The notes below the pieces were generated by a model that saw nothing but the letters and a program-made list of their open reading frames with translations, was not told where the DNA came from and searched no databases. Shown here piece after piece: positions 38,540 through 46,982 of a DNA stretch of 64,000 bases. Within the stretch, counting starts at the first letter, position 1; each line of letters begins with the position of its first letter. The DNA comes from Phocoenobacter atlanticus subsp. cyclopteri (GTDB taxonomy: Bacteria; Pseudomonadota; Gammaproteobacteria; Enterobacterales; Pasteurellaceae). Where the stretch lies: assembly GCF_018343795.1 (NCBI RefSeq), contig NZ_CP074346.1, positions 1,116,001-1,180,000 of the forward strand. Reading direction: 5' to 3'. Made by a program: the position numbers and the translations under genes.

Positions 38540-41500
38540 ATGAACAAAATAACAAAATCAGAACAAACTACTTCTGTAGTAAAATCAAAAAATAAAAGTA
38601 AATGGCGTTGGCTTTACTACATTGCTGGCTTATTTGCCGTCTTGCTCATTAGCCTTACTCTTGTTTTAAGTACAGGTTATGGGCAACGCTCTATTATTCA
38701 ACTTGTTGATAAATACCTTGATGAACTTTCTATCGGAAGTGTTTCTGGAAATTTACAAGAAGGGCTTAAACTTAAAAATGCTCATTTTTCTATGCAAGGA
38801 GTAAATGCTAAGCTTGAAGAAACCCAGCTTAAAATTAAAATAGGTTGTCTTTTAGAACGTAAACTATGTGTGGAAAATATCACAGTAAAAAATCCATTAA
38901 TTGATATTGATACCTCTCAATTAACAACACAGCAACAGCCGTCAAAAAAAGAGAAAAAACCATTTGAATTACCTTTAGTGATCTCCGCCAATCAATTAGC
39001 GGTGGAAAATTTATTATTAAATATTGATGGTACTGCTATCTCTTTGAAACACTTATCTTCAGGTATTCACGGAGAAGGGAAAAATCTACAACTTGCCCCT
39101 ACAGATCTTGATCATTTAGACATTATCTTGCCACAAGCAGTCACTTCCGAACAAAAAAATGCAAATTCTTCAAATAATGTGACCGCTCAATCTGATAAAA
39201 TCGATTGGAATGCCATTAAAGATAGATTAAATCAACCATTATTAACCTCTCCAGAAGACTTAGCGCTTCCTTTTAATCTCGCCCTTCCTCGATTTAATGC
39301 ACAAAATATCGTGATTAAACAGAAGGTAAAAAAAGATAACCAAGTTACTACTGAACCTTTACTCACTATTTCTTCTCTTTTGATAGAAAAAGGTGAATTG
39401 AAAGATCAAAAAATGCAATTAGCAAAACTTGTCATTCTTAGTGATAAGGGAAATATCAGTGGTTCAGCAATGTTAAATTTAGTGAATAATTTACCGATTA
39501 ACGGTAAGTTCAACGCTCAATTACCCTTACTCAAAAAACTTAAAATTCCGAAATCAAACGCAGAGTTAAAACTTTCAGGAGAGTTATTAGGATTAACACA
39601 ATTAGAGCTGACAACTCAAGGGGTGGCTAATGCACATTTGATTGGAAACCTAAAACTTGCTGAAGCAAAAACACCTTTTAGGGTAACATTAACAAGTGAC
39701 AAGGTTCACTATCCTTTTATACCTGAAAAAAATCAAAAAGTATTAACCTTAAAAGATATTGCTCTTTCCCTCTCTGGTGATTTATTGAATTATCAATTAA
39801 ATGCCAAAATGAACGCATCTGGAATGGATTTACCGAAAAGTCAATTAGATGTAATAGGAAAAGGAGAACTCACTTCTTTTAATGTTGAAAAGCTTAAGCT
39901 TGATGCTCTTGATGGAAAGGCTCTACTCTCCGGTAAAATTGATTGGCAAGAAGGATTAAAATGGCAATCTAATGCTCACTTAACCCAGATTAAAACCCAT
40001 TCGCTATTGCCTCAATGGGCAGCCACACTTTCAGGCAACTTAACCTCTACAGGTTATGTTGGAAAAGGAGAGAAAGGTGAATTGTGGTCAGTCGATATTA
40101 GTCGATTAGATTTAAAAGGTAAACTTTTTAATCAAACATTATTATTAAAAGGTGAATTAACGGCTAATAATAAAACACTGCTTGATATTAAAAACACCAA
40201 ACTGATCTACGGTAAAAATCATATTTCAATGCACGGAATATTAGGAAAAACCTCCCAGTTTAATGCTGATATAACCGCCCCTAATTTAAAAAGACTGATT
40301 CCTCATTTAAGTGCGAGTATTAATGGTAAAGTCAATTTAACAGGTGATATTATTAAACCTAATTTAGATATGGACTTAATTGCAAATAATGTCCACTATC
40401 AAGATTTAAACCTACAGCACTTAACGGCTAAAGGCACTATTTCAACAGATAAACAAATTAAAGGTGATGTAAAAATTAACCTCTCACAACTTGCTTATGG
40501 GGATATTAAAGTACAAAAAGCCGATTTAACCGTAACTGGCGATGAAAAAAATCATCATTTAACTCTCCACTCTTCAGGTGAACCTTTTGCGGCAAATTTA
40601 CAAATTTCTGGGACATTTAACCGCTTGTTAGAAAAATGGTCAGGACAACTAAGCAAGGCAACGCTCCAATCTCCTATCGGAGAATGGAAAAATGATAAAA
40701 ATATTCAAATTAGCTATAATAATAAAAAAATTGAGGCGAATATTTCTGCTCATTGTTGGAAAAATACAAACGCCTCCGCTTGTTTTCCTACTTCCTTTAA
40801 GGCTGGAAAAACGGGAAAAGTTCCTTTTGAAATACAACAATTAGATCTCTCGTTCTTAAAACAATTTCTAGATAAAAAAACACAATTAGATGGATTAGTA
40901 AACCTCAAAGGTGATGCTCAATGGTTTGAAAATAAAGCACCTCAACTAGATCTAGAGGCAAATGCTAATACAATACAATTAAAACAAAAAATTGATTATC
41001 GTACATTTCCTCTCACCTTAGAACCTGTAAAACTGACCGTGAAATTAATTAATAATACTTTAAATTTAAATTCATTGGTTAAAATCAAAAATAATGGTCA
41101 GTTAGTCAGTCAATTAACCGTTTCTGATATTGCACATAAAAGAGCATTATCTGGTTATATTAATATTGAAAATATTAATATGAAACTACTCAAGCCACTT
41201 ATTGCAAAAAATGAAAAAATAGATGGAGATATTAATGCCAATCTGCGTCTTGGTGGAACAGCTTTAGCACCATTATTAAACGGCGATTTAAACTTAACTC
41301 AACTCAAAGCTCAAGCTTATACTATGCCATTTGATGTAACCGGAGGAGCGTTAAATATTAAATTTAATGGCACTAATTCTACTTTGATAGGGCATATTCA
41401 AACCCCTGATGGTGAATTAACACTAACGGGTGATGCAAATTGGCAAGACTTAAATAATTGGCATACTCATATCCAAACCAAAGGTAATAACTTCAGATTA

Positions 41501-42457
41501 AAAATTCCTAATATAGCTAAATTAGATATTAGTCCTGATATTGAAGTGACTGCTACACCTAATAAATTAATATTAGGAGGAAATATTGATATTCCTTGGG
41601 CAGATATTGAAATTGAAGAATTACCTGAGAATACTGTAAATGTAAGTAGTGATGAAGTGATTATGGATGGATCTGCAAAGAAAAAAGGTGATTTTCTCAA
41701 AAAATTAGCAAACACGAATAAAAATAAGAGTATGGTGATTCAAGCGGATGTGAATATTCGCCTTATAGAAGATAAAATAAACCTGAGTGCTTACGGTTTA
41801 AAAACACAATTATATGGTTTAGTTAAAGTTTCACAAGGAAGTAAAGGATTAGGGCTATATGGTCAAATTCATTTGAAGAAAGGCACTTATACTTCTTTTG
41901 GACAAAATCTAATTATTCGTAAAGGAAATATTATTTTCTCTGGTATTCCTTCCCAACCAACATTGAATATTAAAGCAATTCGTAATCCTGAAGCGATTGA
42001 AAATACCAACATTACTGCAGGTGTACATATAACAGGTGTTGCTGATAGCCCTAAAGTCTCCATATTTTCTGAACCTCCTATGCCAAACGCACAAGCACTT
42101 TCTTATATACTTACTGGTCGAGGATTAGAAAAAAGTGGTGAAAATGGTTCTCAAAACTCTATTACTGCAGCTGCTATTGGATTAGGACTCTCTCAAAGTA
42201 GTAAACTTATTGGAAATATAGGAAATACTTTTGGTATTCACGATCTTAATGTAACCACTGCGGGTATTGGAGATAACACCAAAGTCGTAGTAAGCGGTAG
42301 TTTAACACCGAAATTTAAGGTAAAATATGGGACTGGGATTTTTGCTTCTCTCACAGAATTAACATTACGTTACCGTCTTGCTCCACAACTCTATTTACAA
42401 TGGGTTTCAAGTATCAACCAAACCATTGATTTGATGTATAAGTTTGAATTTGATTAA
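38540..42457 (+). CDS. tamB: Translocation/assembly protein TamB
   Basis: AsmA/bridge-type protein of 1305 residues spanning the periplasm, thought to help move phospholipids or outer-membrane proteins. One N-terminal membrane helix (about 28-47, YIAGLFAVLLISLTLVLS), a very long beta-rich body with repeating short strands, and the conserved DUF490 C-terminus (LKKGTYTSFGQNLIIRKGNIIFSG, then PNAQALSYILTGRGL). The family ends in VKYGTGIF ... LRYRLAPQLYLQ, which interacts with TamA. A little longer than E. coli TamB (1259). Confidence 0.95.
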   Translation: MNKITKSEQTTSVVKSKNKSKWRWLYYIAGLFAVLLISLTLVLSTGYGQRSIIQLVDKYLDELSIGSVSGNLQEGLKLKNAHFSMQGVNAKLEETQLKIKIGCLLERKLCVENITVKNPLIDIDTSQLTTQQQPSKKEKKPFELPLVISANQLAVENLLLNIDGTAISLKHLSSGIHGEGKNLQLAPTDLDHLDIILPQAVTSEQKNANSSNNVTAQSDKIDWNAIKDRLNQPLLTSPEDLALPFNLALPRFNAQNIVIKQKVKKDNQVTTEPLLTISSLLIEKGELKDQKMQLAKLVILSDKGNISGSAMLNLVNNLPINGKFNAQLPLLKKLKIPKSNAELKLSGELLGLTQLELTTQGVANAHLIGNLKLAEAKTPFRVTLTSDKVHYPFIPEKNQKVLTLKDIALSLSGDLLNYQLNAKMNASGMDLPKSQLDVIGKGELTSFNVEKLKLDALDGKALLSGKIDWQEGLKWQSNAHLTQIKTHSLLPQWAATLSGNLTSTGYVGKGEKGELWSVDISRLDLKGKLFNQTLLLKGELTANNKTLLDIKNTKLIYGKNHISMHGILGKTSQFNADITAPNLKRLIPHLSASINGKVNLTGDIIKPNLDMDLIANNVHYQDLNLQHLTAKGTISTDKQIKGDVKINLSQLAYGDIKVQKADLTVTGDEKNHHLTLHSSGEPFAANLQISGTFNRLLEKWSGQLSKATLQSPIGEWKNDKNIQISYNNKKIEANISAHCWKNTNASACFPTSFKAGKTGKVPFEIQQLDLSFLKQFLDKKTQLDGLVNLKGDAQWFENKAPQLDLEANANTIQLKQKIDYRTFPLTLEPVKLTVKLINNTLNLNSLVKIKNNGQLVSQLTVSDIAHKRALSGYINIENINMKLLKPLIAKNEKIDGDINANLRLGGTALAPLLNGDLNLTQLKAQAYTMPFDVTGGALNIKFNGTNSTLIGHIQTPDGELTLTGDANWQDLNNWHTHIQTKGNNFRLKIPNIAKLDISPDIEVTATPNKLILGGNIDIPWADIEIEELPENTVNVSSDEVIMDGSAKKKGDFLKKLANTNKNKSMVIQADVNIRLIEDKINLSAYGLKTQLYGLVKVSQGSKGLGLYGQIHLKKGTYTSFGQNLIIRKGNIIFSGIPSQPTLNIKAIRNPEAIENTNITAGVHITGVADSPKVSIFSEPPMPNAQALSYILTGRGLEKSGENGSQNSITAAAIGLGLSQSSKLIGNIGNTFGIHDLNVTTAGIGDNTKVVVSGSLTPKFKVKYGTGIFASLTELTLRYRLAPQLYLQWVSSINQTIDLMYKFEFD

Positions 42458-42491
42458 TTTTTTACCTTCAATTTTTTAATAGGTTTTTAAT

Positions 42492-44255
42492 ATGGATAAA
42501 CAACGCCAACAATATTTACAAAAATGGCTTAATAAACAACAAAATACAGTTAAAAAATGGATTTATCTTAATATTTTATTCGGTTTTATATGTGGATTAC
42601 TTATTATTATACAAATGGGTATTCTTGCGCATATATTACACAACATTATAAAAATACAACAATTACCTGAGTCTTTTTATTTATTACTTATTACTCTGCT
42701 TCTATGTTTTATTGGACGTGCCATTTTGGTTTGGATCCGCCAAAAAATTGGCTTTCAAGCAGGATTACAACTTCGACAACATTTAAGAAAACAAATTATT
42801 GATAAACTTAATGCTGTTGGTCCAATGACTATTTCACAAAAACCTGCAGGAAGTTGGGCTATATTAATGCTTGAACAGGTTGAAAACCTACATAATTTTT
42901 ATGCTCGCTATTTACCACAGCAAAAAATAGCAATGCTAATTCCTATTGCTATTCTTGGTGTGGTATTTTCTCTGAATTGGGCGGCTGGAATTATCCTATT
43001 TGTAACTCTCCCTTTACTTCCATTATTTATGATCCTTGCAGGAATGAAAGCCGCAGAAGTCAATCAACGTCACATTAGCATTTTATCTCTATTAAGCGGT
43101 CAATTTCTTGATAAATTAAAGGGATTAGAGACGATTCGTCTATTTGGACAAGCAGAACAACAAACTAACCAAATTTATCAAAGTACCGAAGATTTTCGTG
43201 TCAGCACAATGGATGTATTAAAAATGGCATTTCTTTCTTCTGCGGTTTTAGAATTTTTTACTGCAATCTCTATTGCTGTTACTGCGGTCTATTTTGGTTT
43301 TACCTATTTAGATCAGATCGATTTTGGTGGCTATAATACAGAAGTGAGTTTATTTATTGGTTTCTTCTGCTTAATGCTCGCCCCAGAATTTTATCAACCG
43401 CTACGTGAACTCGGGACTTATTATCACGACAAATCTACCGCTATTGGTGCAGCAGATAGTATTGAAACGTTTCTAAATACTGAAGTATCAACGCAACAAT
43501 ATGGTTCACAATTATTAGAAAAAGATGAATTACAAATCAGTGTTAAAGATTGTATTGTTCTTTCACCACAAGGAACCCCGTTAAGTAAACCATTGAACTT
43601 TGACATAATGCCACAACAACATATTGCGATTGTTGGACAAAGTGGTGCAGGAAAAACCTCTTTAATTAATATGTTTTTAGGTTTTTTACCCTATCAAGGT
43701 TCAGTAAAAATAAATGGAATTGAATTAAAAGAATTAGATATCACCCAATGGCGTAAAAAATTAGCTTGGGTAGGGCAAAACCCTCAACTTATCAAAGGAT
43801 CTTTAAAAGAAAATATTTTACTTGGTAGCCCTAATACAACTGAAGAAGAACTTAATAACGCCCTCAGGCTCTCTAATGCTGATGAATTTGTTAATACCTT
43901 AGGGTTGGATTATCAAATCCAAGATCACAGTATTGGACTTTCTGGCGGGCAAGCACAACGTATTGCTATTGCAAGAGCTATTCTTCGCCCTGCTACATTA
44001 CTATTACTTGATGAACCCACAGCTAGCCTTGATGGGAAATCAGAGCAACAGGTATTACAAGCACTGAAGACATTAAGTGAAAAACAAGCAACTTTAATGA
44101 TTACTCATAGAGTAGAAGATCTCAAACAGAGCCACAATATCTTAGTAATGAAAAATGGTGAAATTGTGCAACAAGGATCATTTAATCATATAAAAAATCA
44201 AGGCTATTTTAGTCAATTGATTGACTCTCAAATTATAGATAAGGAAATACCATAA
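42492..44255 (+). CDS. cydD: Heterodimeric ABC exporter subunit CydD
   Basis: With CydC exports cysteine/glutathione to the periplasm, needed for cytochrome bd assembly. 587 residues: six membrane helices, then the ATPase with Walker A VGQSGAGKTSL, signature LSGGQAQRIAIARA, Walker B LLLDEPTASLD and switch HRVED. The family phrase KPAGSWAILMLEQVENLHNFYARYLPQQ identifies CydD. The stop overlaps the cydC start by one base. Confidence 0.95.
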   Translation: MDKQRQQYLQKWLNKQQNTVKKWIYLNILFGFICGLLIIIQMGILAHILHNIIKIQQLPESFYLLLITLLLCFIGRAILVWIRQKIGFQAGLQLRQHLRKQIIDKLNAVGPMTISQKPAGSWAILMLEQVENLHNFYARYLPQQKIAMLIPIAILGVVFSLNWAAGIILFVTLPLLPLFMILAGMKAAEVNQRHISILSLLSGQFLDKLKGLETIRLFGQAEQQTNQIYQSTEDFRVSTMDVLKMAFLSSAVLEFFTAISIAVTAVYFGFTYLDQIDFGGYNTEVSLFIGFFCLMLAPEFYQPLRELGTYYHDKSTAIGAADSIETFLNTEVSTQQYGSQLLEKDELQISVKDCIVLSPQGTPLSKPLNFDIMPQQHIAIVGQSGAGKTSLINMFLGFLPYQGSVKINGIELKELDITQWRKKLAWVGQNPQLIKGSLKENILLGSPNTTEEELNNALRLSNADEFVNTLGLDYQIQDHSIGLSGGQAQRIAIARAILRPATLLLLDEPTASLDGKSEQQVLQALKTLSEKQATLMITHRVEDLKQSHNILVMKNGEIVQQGSFNHIKNQGYFSQLIDSQIIDKEIP

Positions 44256-45916
44256 TGCGTTCACTTTTCCCTTTTCTTTCTCTTTTAAAACATCACTATG
44301 GTCACCTAGCATTAGGGATCATTCTTGCTATTACGAGTTTAAGTGCCAGTATTGGTTTACTCAGTTTATCTGGTTGGTTTTTAGCAGCTTCTTCTCTTTT
44401 TGGATCCGTGCTTACTTTTAACTTTTTCTACCCTTCATCTGGAGTAAGAGGCTTAGCCATTGGGCGAACCGTTACTCGCTATTTTGAACGCCTCGTTACT
44501 CACGATGCAACCTTTAGAGTATTAGCGACATTACGAGTTGCAATTTTTAAAAAAATCATACCGCTTAGTCCAGCACAATTAAATCAATATAGAAACAGTG
44601 AGCTACTTAATTTTATGGTTGCGGATGTTGATACTCTCGACACCCTATACCTTAACCTAATTTCTCCTTTTCTCAGTGCCATTGCGGTTATTCTCTTTAT
44701 GGGATTTGGGCTGTGGTTTGTTTCGCCATTAATTAGTTTCGTGGTTTGCGGTAGTTTAACGGCTCTTTTATTGATTTTTCCTACTATTTTTTATCATTTA
44801 GGAAGAAAAACAGGGAAAGATATTATTCAAACGAGAAGTCAATACCGTTCACAATTTATTGAATGGATACAGCTCCACTCAGAATTTTTACTATTTGGTG
44901 TTCAACAACAAGCCACTGAAAAATTACAACAAACTGAACAACAATGGTTACAAAATCAAAGCAAGGAACACCAACTCAGTGATTTATCCAATTCCCTGCT
45001 GATTGCTTGCAATGGTTTACTTGTTACTGTCACATTATATCTTTGTGCTACCGCAATTCAGCTTCCAAATATTGAAAACAGTGAAGCCCTTATTGCCCTC
45101 ATTATCTTCTGTACCCTTGCCTCTCTTGAAATTTTAACCCCTATCGGTGTGGCTTTTTTACATTTAGGACAAGTGATTACAGCAGCAGAACGCTTAACCA
45201 ATATTACGACTCAACCACCTATTGTGTTTGGAACAAAAGAATTTTTGCAAAAAATTGAGACTAAGTCACCGCTTATTCAATTTGAAAATATCTCTTTTAG
45301 CTATACGGATCAACTAGTTTTAAATAACCTTTGCTTTGAAATTAAACAAGGTGAAAAAGTTGCCATTTTAGGAAAAACAGGCAGTGGGAAAACCACCATT
45401 TTTCAATTGTTAAACCGAAACTATGCACCAACAAGCGGTCAGATCTGGTTAAATAATTGCAAAATTGAAAATTACTGTGAAAATGCACTGCGTCAAAATA
45501 TGATCACCTTAAACCAAAAAGTGCATATTTTTAGTGCTTCATTACGAGATAATTTATTAATTGCAAAACCTAACGCCACCGAATTAGAACTTATCCACTC
45601 ATTAACCAAAGTTGGGTTAACTCACCTACTTGAACAATCTGAAGGATTAAATTTATGGCTTGGTGAGGGGGGGCGTCCTCTATCTGGAGGAGAACAACGT
45701 CGTTTGGGATTAGCCAGAACACTGCTCCACCCTGCTCAAATTGTATTACTTGATGAGCCAACGGAAGGACTAGATCGTGAAACAGAACAACAAATTTTAG
45801 AACTTATCCTCAATGAATGTAAAAACAAAACGGTACTTATGATCACACATCGAGTAAGCCAACTCTCTCGTTTTGATCATATTTATCATCTTGAAAAAGG
45901 GATTATTTTAAAATGA
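44255..45916 (+). CDS. cydC: Heterodimeric ABC exporter subunit CydC
   Basis: Partner of CydD. 553 residues: the N-terminal RSLFPFLSLLKHHYGHLALG and SLSGWFLAASSLFG helices, GVRGLAIGRTVTRYFERLVTHDATFRVLATLRV, then the ATPase with Walker A LGKTGSGKTTI, signature LSGGEQRRLGLART and Walker B VLLDEPTEGLD. The cyd oxidase genes are not in the window. Confidence 0.95.
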   Translation: MRSLFPFLSLLKHHYGHLALGIILAITSLSASIGLLSLSGWFLAASSLFGSVLTFNFFYPSSGVRGLAIGRTVTRYFERLVTHDATFRVLATLRVAIFKKIIPLSPAQLNQYRNSELLNFMVADVDTLDTLYLNLISPFLSAIAVILFMGFGLWFVSPLISFVVCGSLTALLLIFPTIFYHLGRKTGKDIIQTRSQYRSQFIEWIQLHSEFLLFGVQQQATEKLQQTEQQWLQNQSKEHQLSDLSNSLLIACNGLLVTVTLYLCATAIQLPNIENSEALIALIIFCTLASLEILTPIGVAFLHLGQVITAAERLTNITTQPPIVFGTKEFLQKIETKSPLIQFENISFSYTDQLVLNNLCFEIKQGEKVAILGKTGSGKTTIFQLLNRNYAPTSGQIWLNNCKIENYCENALRQNMITLNQKVHIFSASLRDNLLIAKPNATELELIHSLTKVGLTHLLEQSEGLNLWLGEGGRPLSGGEQRRLGLARTLLHPAQIVLLDEPTEGLDRETEQQILELILNECKNKTVLMITHRVSQLSRFDHIYHLEKGIILK

Positions 45917-46036
45917 GTATTTACCAATATATTCATCAATTATGGATTAAATAAGAGCAAATTAGATTTAATATAATAATCACCACAATCTTTTCTATTG
46001 AGTAATGCTCTTTATAGTGTATAGATAGTTAAACAG

Positions 46037-46062
46037 CAGGGCAAGAACTCACCCTTGCCCTG
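46037..46062. repeat. Hairpin made of two ISAs1-like termini after cydC
   Basis: CAGGGCAAG at 46037 and CTTGCCCTG ending at 46062, separated by 8 bases. The arms equal the first nine bases of the ISAs1 right terminus at 12902-12910. No T run follows, so not a clear terminator. Confidence 0.5.
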
Positions 46063-46157
46063 TACAGTAACAATACTATAATTTCGTATAATCAAAATAG
46101 TTGAACGCCTTTATAAGTTATAGTATTGTACTAAAAACACTCAAAGGATATAAAGAA

Positions 46158-46274
46158 ATGAATATGACGATTCTTGATGATGGAGTTCAATCCTTAGATG
46201 ATAAAAACAACCCGTCACATTTTAATTGGATGTACATTCTAAAAAGTAGCATTATTTTTGTCCTTTATGCCTAA
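46158..46274 (+). pseudogene. Truncated small ORF ending in a direct repeat
   Basis: 38 codons with AAAGGA upstream: a polar start (MNMTILDDGVQSLDDKNNP) and a hydrophobic end (WMYILKSSIIFVLYA) that reads like the first half of a membrane helix. Its last eight codons lie within the 25-bp repeat, so it is probably the 5' stump of a membrane-protein gene cut by a rearrangement. Family unknown. Confidence 0.35.
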
Positions 46275-46493
46275 TCATTCCAAATTTGGTCTATTTTAGG
46301 CTTGTTTTTATAGATGAATTGGCAGTTACAAGAGTTACATTTATACTTTTGTTTACCTTTAAATTTCCCATTTTTCTTTAGATTTGTACTACTACATTTT
46401 TCACATTTTTTAAATTCATTCAAAAAAGTCACTCAAAGCCTTATTGTATAAGGTTCTAAGTGACTTTTTAGCATTATTTTTGTCCTTTATGCC
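46247..46493. repeat. 25-bp direct repeats flanking a transposase remnant
   Basis: The 25 bases at 46247-46271 recur exactly at 46469-46493 (beginning TAGCATTATTTTTGTCC). Between them lie the 50-codon transposase fragment and a hairpin with 11-base arms (AAAAAGTCACT at 46423, AGTGACTTTTT ending at 46469). One repeat ends the truncated ORF on its left, the other forms the 3' end of the truncated hsdM on its right. Confidence 0.8.
46271..46423 (-). pseudogene. Zinc-ribbon transposase N-terminal fragment
   Basis: On the minus strand, 50 codons from a TTG: FKKCEKCSSTNLKKNG, then KGKQKYKCNSCNCQF, a CxxC-CxxC zinc ribbon of the type at the N-terminus of IS1/IS1595-like transposases. The catalytic part is missing; the frame closes at the left 25-bp repeat. 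Exact IS family not determinable. Confidence 0.6.
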
Positions 46494-46857
46494 CATTTTT
46501 ACTAAATCCATTCAGATATTCATTAAAGTTCCCTTCTAATATACTTGATGAGTTTGTGGCAGTATCTTGAATTTTTTGAAGTGTCCATTTGCTAGTATTA
46601 TAAAAAACATAACCGCTTGCATCTCTAAGGGATAAATCCATATCGGTAATATCTGTAATCCCAATTTCTTCTTGTTGAAATCTTACTTCTTCAAGCACGT
46701 CTTCTTTGGTTGCTTCAAGTAAAGCATCAAGTCGTCTTAATACCAACATCGGTAAAATAACATCACGATATTTACCTCGTACATAAATATCTCTTAAACA
46801 GTCATCGGCAATTGACCAAATAAAACTCACTAATTTATTGTGTCCAGTATGGTTCAT
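46474..46857 (-). pseudogene. Type I restriction-modification methyltransferase HsdM, N-terminal fragment
   Basis: 127 codons, of which about 120 match the N-terminal helical domain of HsdM: NHTGHNKLVSFIWSIADDCLRDIYVRGKYRDVILPMLVLRRLDALLE and a closing FNEYLNGFSKN. The normal protein continues with the SAM-binding N6-adenine methylase domain; here the frame ends in residues encoded by the 25-bp repeat (GHKGQK). No hsdS or hsdR is nearby, so the system is dead in this locus. Confidence 0.85.
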
Positions 46858-46982
46858 TTTTTATTCCTTTCTTATTTTTACAACATAGGGTCAATTAGGC
46901 ACAGCCTTATATTGGTCCTATCCATATTTTACTTTTAAACTTATTTTATGGGCTTATAATCAGACCCTACTATACTAACTCT

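Noticed and set aside
46424-46470. Hairpin with AAAAAGTCACT/AGTGACTTTTT arms as a terminator
   Set aside because: It overlaps the start of the transposase fragment and lies within the repeat-bounded scar. It could be part of an IS end, so it was not called as a terminator.
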